Counted from the first letter of the stretch, positions 1-5,230 are shown. The stretch is 7,728 nt of DNA from Halobacteriales archaeon QH_8_67_36 (GCA_003021755.1 PXQZ01000109.1:1-7728); one strand, 5' to 3'. Translations and numbers: made by a program. Notes: a model not told the origin generated them from the sequence alone.

Positions 1-44
1 AGCTTCGCTCTGACGAGCCTGCCGTCGCTGCGCTCCGACAGACC

Positions 45-83
45 CCGGAATCGAGGCCGGAGGCCGAGATTCCGGCCTTTTTT
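45..83 (+). terminator. Intrinsic-terminator-like hairpin with T-run
   Basis: CCGGAATC (45-52) pairs perfectly with GATTCCGG (68-75). The 15-base loop holds a second short GGCC/GGCC palindrome. Two bases after the stem comes a run of six T (78-83), and another T-run follows at 91-96. This is the shape of a terminator for a gene lying before the window. No upstream coding end can be identified in bases 1-44. Archaeal terminators often need only the T-tract, so the hairpin may be incidental. Confidence 0.5.
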
Positions 84-163
84 CATCGACGTTTTTTACT
101 CGGGGTTGAGCGCTCGCCAGTGGCGAACGCGAGGCCCCGGGAGAAAAAAGGTCGGGGGGAAGG

Positions 164-170
164 AATTTAG
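164..170 (+). promoter_or_regulatory. TATA-like box for the DUF5808 gene
   Basis: AATTTAG lies 24-30 bases before the ATG at 194, where a TATA box would place transcription start at or within a few bases of the start codon. It is the only A/T-rich stretch close to the gene. Confidence 0.45.
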
Positions 171-193
171 TTCAGCCGCGAGAAGGGACAGGT

Positions 194-469
194 ATGGTAG
201 ACAAACCCCAGTCGGGGGAACTGTTCGGCGTCCCGTACAACTTCGAACGACCCAGTCTGAAGCGGCTCGTCTCCTCGTACTGGCAGCCCGGCGACGGGAT
301 GCTGGTCGAGAAGCCGTTCGGTATCGGCTACACGCTGAACCTGGCGAACTGGCGCGCGTGGATAGTTCTGGCGGTCGCCGGCGCGATGCTGTACCAGGAG
401 CGCCGCGGCGACGGCGGCGAGTTCGAGAGCGAGCCAGCCGACGAACCGGTCGAAGTCGTCGTCGACTGA
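194..469 (+). CDS. DUF5808 family small protein, probably membrane-associated
   Basis: This 91-residue protein resembles the DUF5808 family of short prokaryotic proteins of unknown function. The core is residues 8-51: GELFGVPYNFERPS, then SSYWQPGDGMLVEKPFGIGYTLN, a W-x-P-x(n)-L-x-x-x-K-x-F-G-x-G-x-T-L-N pattern. After it, residues 54-67 (from WRAW to AMLY) form one short hydrophobic helix that could enter the membrane, followed by basic QERR and an acidic tail. The ATG at 194 fits the upstream TATA-like box, and the purine stretch AAGGGACAGG just before it could help initiation. The gene stands alone ahead of rdgB, with an inverted repeat in between. Function is unknown; the family call rests on recognition of the core motif only. 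Confidence 0.75.
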   Translation: MVDKPQSGELFGVPYNFERPSLKRLVSSYWQPGDGMLVEKPFGIGYTLNLANWRAWIVLAVAGAMLYQERRGDGGEFESEPADEPVEVVVD

Positions 470-471
470 GA

Positions 472-508
472 CTGCCGACGCAACCGCGGGGGGCCGCGGA
501 GCCGGCAG
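472..508 (+). repeat. GC-rich nested inverted repeat between DUF5808 gene and rdgB
   Basis: CTGCCG (472-477) pairs with CGGCAG (503-508). Inside it CCGCGG (484-489) pairs with CCGCGG (494-499) around a GGGG loop. It begins two bases after the DUF5808 stop codon and ends just before the rdgB promoter. It may act as a terminator or RNA-stabilising stem, although only a short TTT (510-512) and the rdgB TATA-like TTTT follow. Confidence 0.45.
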
Positions 509-518
509 GTTTCGACGC

Positions 519-526
519 CTCTTTTG
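519..526 (+). promoter_or_regulatory. TATA-like box for rdgB
   Basis: CTCTTTTG lies 24-31 bases before the ATG at 550, the correct spacing for a leaderless haloarchaeal transcript. The match to an archaeal TATA box is only moderate. Confidence 0.35.
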
Positions 527-549
527 CGGGCGGTCCCGGGAGTAGCGGT

Positions 550-1200
550 ATGCTGAACTTCGTGACGACCAACGCCGGGAAGGTCCGGGAGGCGACGGCG
601 TATCTGGACGACGAGGTGGTCCAGTTCGACTTCGACTACCCCGAGGTGCAGTCCGACGACCTCGGGACGGTGGCGGCCCACGGCGCCCGCGAGGCCTATC
701 GGGCGACCGACGGGCCGGTCATCGTCGACGACGCCGGCCTCTTTATCGACGCCTTCGACGGGTTCCCGGGCCCGTACTCCTCGTACGTCGAGGACAGGGT
801 CGGCATCGAGCGCGTCTGGCGTCTGACCGAACCCGAGGACGACCACGGCGCGGCGTTCAAGACGGTCATCGCCTACTGCGACGGGGAGGAGTTCGGTGCC
901 ACGCCGAACCCGGTGGATAGAGAGGAGCGCCGTGGCCAGGACCTCGGGGTCGACGAGCGCGGCGGCGCAACCACGGACGAGCAGGTCGAAGGTGGCGACG
1001 ACGTACTGCCGGTCAAACTGTTCGAGGGACGGGTCCCGGGGGAAATCGTCGCTCCCCGCGGCGAGGGCGGCTTCGGCTACGACCCCATCTTCGAGCACAA
1101 CGGCACCACCTTCGCGGAGATGAGCACCGACGAGAAAAACGCTATCTCCCACCGCGGGCGGGCGCTGGCGAAGTTCGCAGAGTGGCACGCCGAGCGATGA
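550..1200 (+). CDS. rdgB: RdgB/Ham1-type non-canonical purine NTP pyrophosphatase (XTP/dITP diphosphatase)
   Basis: The enzyme hydrolyses XTP, ITP and dITP to monophosphate and pyrophosphate in the cytoplasm, keeping deaminated purines out of nucleic acids. The 216 residues carry the family motifs in order: TTNAGK (6-11, the usual S/T-x-N-x-x-K), VIVDDAGLFIDAF (57-69, with the catalytic-site acidic residues D60/D61), GFPGPYSSYV (71-80), GGFGYDPIF (173-181, base-binding loop) and EKNAISHRGRAL (195-206). The usual length is about 185-200. The excess is an acidic insert at about residues 113-153, between the AYCDGEEF strand and LPVKLFEG. The ATG at 550 begins exactly at the family's N-terminus; the open frame extends further upstream but that part matches nothing. 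The gene is convergent with the PIN-like gene, with a 31-base gap. Confidence 0.93.
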   Translation: MLNFVTTNAGKVREATAYLDDEVVQFDFDYPEVQSDDLGTVAAHGAREAYRATDGPVIVDDAGLFIDAFDGFPGPYSSYVEDRVGIERVWRLTEPEDDHGAAFKTVIAYCDGEEFGATPNPVDREERRGQDLGVDERGGATTDEQVEGGDDVLPVKLFEGRVPGEIVAPRGEGGFGYDPIFEHNGTTFAEMSTDEKNAISHRGRALAKFAEWHAER

Positions 1201-1231
1201 GCGAGGAAGCGGTCGCCCCCGGCGCCGACGA

Positions 1232-1651
1232 CTAGGCTCGCGGGTCCCGGTCCGGCCCCCGATAGTCGCCGCTCTCGACCAGTTCGTACAGCGGCTCGGC
1301 ATCGAACAGGGTCGGCCCCGTCTTCGCGCTGCGCAGCGTCTCGTCGTAACTGATGACGTGAGCGGCCTCGCCACGGTAGGCCGAGGCCAGCGCCGGATGG
1401 TCACGCTCGGGGTGGTCGACCGACTCGCGTTCGGCCTCGATTCGCTCCCGCCAGTCGGCCGCGAGGGCGTCGTCGCTCAGGTCGGCGACGACCGCCTGCG
1501 CGTCGTCGAGCAGGGCGTCGCTGGCTACGAGTGTGACCCAGGAGTGCCGGCGGACGTGGTCCAGCGTCGCACGGGCCGGCCCCCCACACAGCAGGTCCGC
1601 GGCGAGTACGTCGGCGTCGGCGACGACCCGGGCGGGCGAGTTCTCAGCCAT
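1232..1651 (-). CDS. PIN-like domain protein, probable ribonuclease
   Basis: The 139-residue protein has the layout of a PIN domain, the metal-dependent RNase fold of VapC toxins and some RNA-processing enzymes. Strand 1 is ARVVADADVL (7-16) with D12 in the place of the first catalytic aspartate. A helix carries D49/D50 (ASDALLDDAQ) where an acidic residue is expected. DHPALASAYRGEAAHVISYD (84-103) resembles the usual D-x-x-x-L-A-x-A...V-x-T/S-x-D block, giving D84 (or the neighbouring H85) and D103 as the last two sites. The ATG at 1651 was chosen because the domain begins right after it; an upstream in-frame extension to 1792 has no PIN character and overlaps the 34-residue ORF. The start overlaps the stop of that ORF (ATGGCTGA), implying translational coupling. 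It may be a toxin, or a haloarchaeal housekeeping PIN protein. Confidence 0.7.
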   Translation of the reverse strand: MAENSPARVVADADVLAADLLCGGPARATLDHVRRHSWVTLVASDALLDDAQAVVADLSDDALAADWRERIEAERESVDHPERDHPALASAYRGEAAHVISYDETLRSAKTGPTLFDAEPLYELVESGDYRGPDRDPRA

Positions 1652-1748
1652 CGTCGCCCTCCCGGCGGCGGGCTGCGAGCGTGTCCTGGACAGTCTCGAC
1701 GGTGGTCTCGTGGTCGCTGGCGCGCTCGAACAAGTCGGCCCAGTCCAT
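1644..1748 (-). CDS. 34-residue ORF coupled to the PIN-like gene
   Basis: This frame runs from the ATG at 1748 to the TGA at 1644-1646, whose bases overlap the ATG of the PIN-like gene. The product begins MDWADLFERASDHETT and ends LAARRREGDDG. It has two probable short helices (residues 2-11 and 16-29), the second ending in a basic RRR patch before an acidic tail. Reality is supported by the start position, 23 bases from a T-tract TATA-like box (1771-1775), by the absence of any other promoter for the PIN-like gene, and by the tight overlap. It is shorter than typical VapB antitoxins, so it could be a mini-antitoxin, a coupled regulatory or leader peptide, or a conserved accessory small protein. 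I do not recognise a family with certainty. Confidence 0.6.
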   Translation of the reverse strand: MDWADLFERASDHETTVETVQDTLAARRREGDDG

Positions 1749-1769
1749 ATCCGGACTACGGCCGGGCGG

Positions 1770-1776
1770 CAAAAAG
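1770..1776 (-). promoter_or_regulatory. TATA-like box for the 34-residue ORF/PIN pair
   Basis: On the minus strand GCTTTTTG centres about 25 bases before the ATG at 1748. A leaderless transcript beginning at or next to that ATG would carry both genes. No comparable element precedes the PIN-like gene itself. Confidence 0.45.
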
Positions 1777-1846
1777 CGATGCCGTCTGCCATCCGTCTGA
1801 CGGGAGTTTATGTCCGGCCGAGCCCTCCCATGTGATGCGGGCGCGA

Positions 1847-1878
1847 CCTGACAGCTACGTAACGGCGCCGAAGTCAGG
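1847..1878 (-). repeat. Inverted repeat spanning the trkA stop codon
   Basis: CCTGAC (1847-1852) pairs with GTCAGG (1873-1878), which includes the stop codon of the TrkA-type gene. The 20-base loop contains the palindromes TACGTA and GGCGCC. It could be a weak 3' end stem, but no T-run follows on the minus strand. Confidence 0.25.
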
Positions 1879-2533
1879 CTTCGGCTCGGAGCGCCGACCG
1901 GACCTCGTCGATACCGTCGTGGCTCGTCATCACGGCCAGACTGTCGCCGGCCTCGATGGTGGTCCGTGGCAGCGGAATCGTCATCGACTCGTGGGCGCGG
2001 CCGTGGGCGTAGATGTGAGCGTCGCCGGGCAGTGAGACCTCGACGACGCGCTTGCCGATAACCGACGACCCCTCGGGCACGTCGACCGAGGCGATGGAGA
2101 GCTTCTCGGTCAGGTCCGTGAGGACGTTGAAGTCCCCGCCCAGCAGCGCGGTCTTGGCGCCGGCGGCGCCCAGCCGCTCGGGGTAGATGATGTCGTCGAC
2201 GTCGGCGGCGTACGTGTCGTATATCTCCTCGCGGTAGTCCGCGTCGATGCGCAGGACGGTGCGACAGCCGTGTTCCTTGGCGATCATGCAGGCCGTGAAG
2301 TTGGTGTTGAGGTCGCCGGTGAGCGCGCCGATGGCGTCGGCCCCGTCGATACCCGCCGCCTCCAGCGTCGACTCCTCGTTGCCGTCGCCGACGATGACCT
2401 CGAAGCCGGCTTCGGTCGCCCGGTCGACCTTCCCCTGGTTCCGCTCGACGATGACGACCTCGTGCCCCTCGCTCTGGAGCACGTGCGCGGTCCGGGTCCC
2501 GACACGACCGTAGCCGACGATGACGAACTTCAT
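1874..2533 (-). CDS. TrkA-type RCK protein (NAD-binding potassium-transport regulator)
   Basis: The 219-residue protein is a single RCK unit. The N-terminal Rossmann TrkA_N domain (about 1-120) shows MKFVIVGYGRVG (GxGxxG at 7-12), then VVIVERN with E30 at the end of strand 2, the position that binds the adenosine ribose, and GDGNEESTLEAAGI (49-62), the family's GD-x-T/S-x(4)-L-x-x-A-G-I signature. A TrkA_C-type domain follows (about 140-215: LSIASVDVPEGSSVIGKRVV, then IEAGDSLAVM). Such proteins assemble as cytoplasmic gating rings on TrkH/KtrB K+ transporters or other antiporters, sensing NAD(H) or nucleotides. The single Rossmann/TrkA_C layout and length match KtrA-like proteins rather than bacterial two-unit TrkA. 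The start at 2533 is where the domain begins and is 22-30 bases from a good TATA-like box; the 11 codons upstream would overlap that promoter. No transporter gene lies in the window. Confidence 0.9.
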   Translation of the reverse strand: MKFVIVGYGRVGTRTAHVLQSEGHEVVIVERNQGKVDRATEAGFEVIVGDGNEESTLEAAGIDGADAIGALTGDLNTNFTACMIAKEHGCRTVLRIDADYREEIYDTYAADVDDIIYPERLGAAGAKTALLGGDFNVLTDLTEKLSIASVDVPEGSSVIGKRVVEVSLPGDAHIYAHGRAHESMTIPLPRTTIEAGDSLAVMTSHDGIDEVRSALRAEA

Positions 2534-2554
2534 GCCACCGGATACGACAGCCAG

Positions 2555-2563
2555 CACTAAAAA
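2555..2563 (-). promoter_or_regulatory. TATA-like box for the TrkA-type gene
   Basis: On the minus strand TTTTTAGTG lies 22-30 bases before the ATG at 2533, fitting leaderless transcription from the start codon and supporting the shorter start. Confidence 0.5.
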
Positions 2564-2630
2564 CATGAACGTGTGGCAGGGCGCGGCGTGATGACGGCGT
2601 GGCGCGGTCGCTCCCGGGCGGTTCGATGAG

Positions 2631-2652
2631 AAAAAGTGGATAGCTTTGATCC
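2631..2652 (-). terminator. Hairpin plus T5 tract after the DUF7282 gene
   Basis: On the minus strand GGAT (2652-2649) and ATCC (2641-2638) form a four-pair stem with a seven-base loop, followed two bases later by TTTTT (2635-2631). It lies about 35 bases past the DUF7282 stop and before the trkA promoter. The stem is weak and the T-tract is the better evidence. Confidence 0.4.
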
Positions 2653-2685
2653 GAGCGAGCGGTTACCGAAGCGAGCGGCGTCGGG

Positions 2686-3873
2686 TCACGGGGCCGGCGT
2701 GGGTGATTCCGTCCCCTCGGCTATCCCGGGTTCGTCCGGGGTAGCGGTCCCCGTCTCGGTCTCGTCTTCGGTCGACGAGGTGGTTCCATCCTCGGTCTCC
2801 GTTATCGTCTCGCCGCCGATGGTCGTCTCGTTCTCGGTTTCGGTCGACGTGGCAGTCCCGTTCTCGGTTCCCGTCTGGTTGTCCTCGGCGTCCTCTACCG
2901 TCACGTTCGCGGTGTCCGTGACCGGCGTGTCGTTGACGAGGACGGGCGGGTCGAGCAGGCTAACCGTCTCGACGAAGTCGAACGTTTGGTTCTCTGCCAT
3001 ATCCGTCCGGTTGTCGGAGTCCATCGTCTGGTTCCCTGCCGCAGCCGTCTGGTTGTCGGACTCCATCGTCTGGTTCTCCGCTGCAGCCGTTTGGTCGTCG
3101 GACTCCATCGTCTGGTTGTCGGACTCCGGAGTCTGTTCAGCAGTTGCCGGGGTCTCAGTCTCGGTTCCAGTCTCCGGAGTCAGGGCCTCGCCCTCGGTCG
3201 GCGTCTCGTTCGTCTCCGGGGTCAGGGCCTCGCCTTCGGTTGGCGTCTCGTTCGTCTCCTCCTGTTGGAGGGCCCCCATCTGGTTCACGGAGCTCTCGAC
3301 GTGGAGCATCGCGGTGAGTTCCTGTGTGCCCTCCAGACGCGGCTCAGTGTCGTTGGCCGTCTCGTCGTCGGTCGGGGATGTCTGCATCCCGTCCGAGGTG
3401 TAGTTCGCCCCGGGGACGTCGAACAGCGTGACCGTCACGTTGTCGTGCTCGCCCGCGGGCAGGTAGTCCGAGACGCCGATGACGCTGTCGATTGTCTCGC
3501 CGTTCGCGAGACTCCCGTCGTGGATGACGACGTAACCCGACTGGTTCAGCGTCACGTTCGAGACGGTGACAGTCGTCCCGTTGGACTCCTGGTCCTCGAA
3601 GGTCAGCGACGCGTTCGCCTCGTCGGTTTCGTTGTCGGCCGGCACGCCAATGCCGTCTTCGGTCGGCGTTTCGTTCTCCGGCGTCACCGGTTCGTCCTCA
3701 GTTGACGTCTCGTTCTCGGTCTCGTTCTCCGGCACCACCGGCTCGTCCGGTGACGGTGTCTCTGTCGGTGTCTCCTGCTGTGCTACCGGACCGGGCACGG
3801 CGCCGGCCTGCGCTGTGAGGGCCGCTGTCACGACTGCGACAGCGATAGCGACCAATATCGTACTCCGTTTCAT
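2686..3873 (-). CDS. Secreted acidic DUF7282 surface protein with sequon-rich repeats
   Basis: The 395-residue protein begins with a signal peptide: MKR, a hydrophobic stretch at residues 5-20 and a probable cleavage site near AQAGA (21-25). A Thr/Glu/Pro-rich linker (32-86) leads into a DUF7282-like domain with the hallmark strand VSNVTLNQSGYVVIHDG (104-120), DSVIGVSDYLPAGEHDNVTV (129-148) and ELTAMLHVE (185-193). The expected closing strand (DFVETV, then PVTDTANVTVED, 299-329) comes only after an insert of about 95 residues made of 14-residue repeats. A Thr/Glu tail follows to TPAP. I count 24 N-x-S/T sequons and no cysteine, so there is no lipobox; there is no PGF-CTERM motif or C-terminal membrane helix. 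It is probably exported and glycosylated, then released or held in the S-layer. The start at 3873 was chosen for the signal peptide; the 120 upstream in-frame codons lack sense and overlap rnz. Biological role is unknown. Confidence 0.85.
   Translation of the reverse strand: MKRSTILVAIAVAVVTAALTAQAGAVPGPVAQQETPTETPSPDEPVVPENETENETSTEDEPVTPENETPTEDGIGVPADNETDEANASLTFEDQESNGTTVTVSNVTLNQSGYVVIHDGSLANGETIDSVIGVSDYLPAGEHDNVTVTLFDVPGANYTSDGMQTSPTDDETANDTEPRLEGTQELTAMLHVESSVNQMGALQQEETNETPTEGEALTPETNETPTEGEALTPETGTETETPATAEQTPESDNQTMESDDQTAAAENQTMESDNQTAAAGNQTMDSDNRTDMAENQTFDFVETVSLLDPPVLVNDTPVTDTANVTVEDAEDNQTGTENGTATSTETENETTIGGETITETEDGTTSSTEDETETGTATPDEPGIAEGTESPTPAP
2992..3117 (-). repeat. Three tandem 42-base (14-residue) repeats, heptad sequon ladder
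   Basis: In the DUF7282 protein, residues 253-266, 267-280 and 281-294 are successive copies of the pattern NQTM(E/D)SD(N/D)(Q/R)Txx(A)x. Each copy splits into two seven-residue halves that begin N/D-Q/R-T. Asparagines of N-x-T sequons therefore fall at 253, 267, 274, 281, 288 and 295, with D260 interrupting the seven-residue spacing. The third copy has diverged most in its second half. Confidence 0.8.
3169..3252 (-). repeat. Tandem duplicate of a 42-base unit (NETPTEGEALTPET)
   Basis: Residues 208-221 and 222-235 of the DUF7282 protein are identical copies of NETPTEGEALTPET. The two DNA units (3211-3252 and 3169-3210) differ at four of 42 bases, and all four differences are synonymous third-position changes (ACG/ACT, CCA/CCG, GAA/GAG, ACC/ACT). 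Confidence 0.9.
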
Positions 3874-3903
3874 GCTATGATGCAAGCGAGGGGACAGAAG
3901 GCG

Positions 3904-3913
3904 TATTGATAAA
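3904..3913 (-). promoter_or_regulatory. TATA-like box for the DUF7282 gene
   Basis: On the minus strand TTTATCAATA lies 31-40 bases before the ATG at 3873, predicting a short leader of roughly 8-12 bases. It is the most A/T-rich element of the 168-base divergent intergenic region shared with rnz. Confidence 0.5.
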
Positions 3914-4011
3914 CCAAACCGACAGTTCAACGTAGTAACCATAGCCAATCGCCGGCTGCTCGCCATGTAACGTCCGAAGGAGGTGCCTATCCGGCTGCTT
4001 TTCGACACGGG

Positions 4012-4017
4012 TTTAGG
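4012..4017 (+). promoter_or_regulatory. TATA-like box for rnz
   Basis: TTTAGG lies 25-30 bases before the ATG at 4042, the spacing of a leaderless transcript. The surrounding sequence is otherwise G+C-rich. Confidence 0.4.
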
Positions 4018-4041
4018 CGGGGCCGGCCGAGAACTGACAGT

Positions 4042-4959
4042 ATGCGAGTGACGTTTCTCGGGACGAGCGGGGCCATCCCGACGACCCAACGTAACACGAG
4101 CGGTGTCTTCTGTAACCGGGACGGCGATTATCTCCTCTTCGACTGCGGCGAGGGTACGCAGCGCCAGATGATGCGGTTCGGGACCGGCTTCGCCGTCGAC
4201 CATCTGTTCGTGACCCATCTCCACGGCGACCACGTCCTCGGGATTCCGGGGCTGTTACAGACGTTCGACTTCAACGACCGCGACCGTCCCGTGGCGATTC
4301 ACACCCCGGCGGGCACCCGTGGGAACGTCAAACAGCTCATCGAGGCCAATGGTACCACGCCGTCGTATCCGGTCCGCATCAACGAGATTTCGGCCGGCGA
4401 CACCGTCCTCGACCGCTCCGAGTACGAGGTGCGCGCTATCGCGACCGACCACCGCTGTGCGTCGGTCGGCTACGCCGTCGCGGAGGACGACCGCAAGGGC
4501 GAGTTCGACCGGGCGAAAGCCGAAGACGAACTCGGCATCCCGCCGGGACCGAAGTACTCGAAGCTCCACCGCGGCGAAACCATCGAACACGACGGCCGAA
4601 CGATAGAACCCGAGGAAGTCGTCGGGCCGCCCCGCCCCGGCCGTACGTTGGTCTACACCGGCGACACCCTCCCGACCGACAGCGTCGTCGCGGCCAGCGA
4701 AGGCGCGGACCTGCTCGTCCACGATGCCACCTTCGCCACGGACCGCGCCGACCGCGCCGAGGCGACCGCCCATTCTACGGCCCGGGAGGCCGCTGAGGTG
4801 GCCCAGCAAGCCGGCGTCCGGACACTCGCGCTGACTCACATCTCGACGCGTTACGCGGGACAGGCCGACCGGCTCGGTGCCGAGGCACGCGAGGTCTTCG
4901 ACGGCGAGGTCGTCGTCGCCGAGGACGGGATGGAGCGCCACGTGCAGTTTCCGGAGTAA
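4042..4959 (+). CDS. rnz: Ribonuclease Z (tRNA 3'-processing endonuclease)
   Basis: RNase Z cuts precursor tRNAs just after the discriminator base so that CCA can be added. The 305-residue protein is a metallo-beta-lactamase of the short, dimeric RNase Z type, which is usually about 300-310 residues. It opens with MRVTFLGTSGAIPT and DCGEGTQRQ (34-42). The zinc motif THLHGDH (58-64) gives H59, H61, D63 and H64; the other ligands are H137 (TDHR), D208 (YTGDT) and H266 (THIS). Residues 150-190 hold the typical flexible segment with LGIPPGPKYSKL, and HSTAREAAEVA (244-254) supplies the family HST motif. All catalytic residues are present, so it should be active. It diverges from the DUF7282 gene and has its own promoter; the start matches the family N-terminus exactly. 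Confidence 0.97.
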   Translation: MRVTFLGTSGAIPTTQRNTSGVFCNRDGDYLLFDCGEGTQRQMMRFGTGFAVDHLFVTHLHGDHVLGIPGLLQTFDFNDRDRPVAIHTPAGTRGNVKQLIEANGTTPSYPVRINEISAGDTVLDRSEYEVRAIATDHRCASVGYAVAEDDRKGEFDRAKAEDELGIPPGPKYSKLHRGETIEHDGRTIEPEEVVGPPRPGRTLVYTGDTLPTDSVVAASEGADLLVHDATFATDRADRAEATAHSTAREAAEVAQQAGVRTLALTHISTRYAGQADRLGAEAREVFDGEVVVAEDGMERHVQFPE

Positions 4960-5230
4960 GCAGGTTTTGACTGGAGGGAACCCCAACTAGACGGCGACGG
5001 AAAACCGTGGAGGAAACGAAGAATCGACCGATGAGAGATTTATCGAGGCGGAGCAGGGAGCGAAGCGACCCGTAAGCAGAGCGAGGTACTGACCCGAAGA
5101 AGGTGCAGTGAAGGCGACCGAACGGAGAGTTTCGGACGGATTCAGGGTACTGCTACGGAATGGTCAGGAACAGAATGCATGACGACGAGCGGATAGTATG
5201 AGCTTTAAGCCTCCACACGCATCGGTATGT
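4960..5230 (+). other. Purine-rich intergenic region without a recognisable gene
   Basis: This 271-base gap between rnz and the Gfo/Idh gene is strongly G+A-biased on the plus strand. It contains GGAGCGAAGCGACCCG and related AGCGA/ACCCGAAG fragments, a wording common in haloarchaeal intergenic DNA. Weak stems are visible: ACGG-AAAA-CCGT (4997-5008), CCGAA (5118-5122) with TTCGG (5131-5135), and CCGTAAGCAG (5070-5079) with CTGCTACGG (5150-5158, one base missing). GATTTATCG near 5036-5044 could be a TATA element. The only ORFs are tiny (for example a 14-codon Arg/Ser frame from 5031) and look spurious. A TTTT at 4965-4968 may end the rnz transcript. Confidence 0.4.
5203..5209 (+). promoter_or_regulatory. 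TATA-like box for the Gfo/Idh/MocA gene
   Basis: CTTTAAG lies 22-28 bases before the ATG at 5231. It argues for that start rather than the in-frame ATG at 5198, which would lie before the transcription start. Confidence 0.5.

Noticed and set aside
1..44. Possible C-terminal end of an upstream gene, with a TGA at 11-13.
   Set aside because: Only three codons would be visible, so neither frame nor product can be supported.
106..549. Upstream extension of the rdgB frame over the DUF5808 gene.
   Set aside because: It is arginine-rich without family similarity; the RdgB fold begins at the ATG at 550.
1197..1235. A 12-codon frame (MSEEAVAPGADD) whose ATG overlaps the rdgB stop as ATGA.
   Set aside because: It is too short to judge, ends at once, and overlaps the PIN-like gene's stop on the other strand; such overlaps arise easily by chance.
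1806..2035. Plus-strand TATA-like AGTTTATGT followed by an open frame antisense to the TrkA-type gene.
   Set aside because: The frame resembles an antisense shadow in codon use and composition. An antisense RNA is possible but nothing beyond one promoter-like word supports it.
2992..3252. CRISPR-like array, prompted by regular 42-base periodicity.
   Set aside because: Repeats are contiguous without spacers, stay in frame, and encode sequon-bearing peptide within a clear coding gene.
2636..3705. Long plus-strand frames opposite the DUF7282 gene, one very rich in Ser and Val.
   Set aside because: They are antisense reflections of the Thr/Glu repeats (reverse of ACG/GAG-type codons); they have no signal, domain or promoter and disagree with the clear minus-strand gene.
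5031..5075. 14-codon ORF (MRDLSRRSRERSDP) in the gap after rnz.
   Set aside because: This is the usual translation of purine-rich AGCGAAGCGA intergenic DNA, with no conserved family or start signal.
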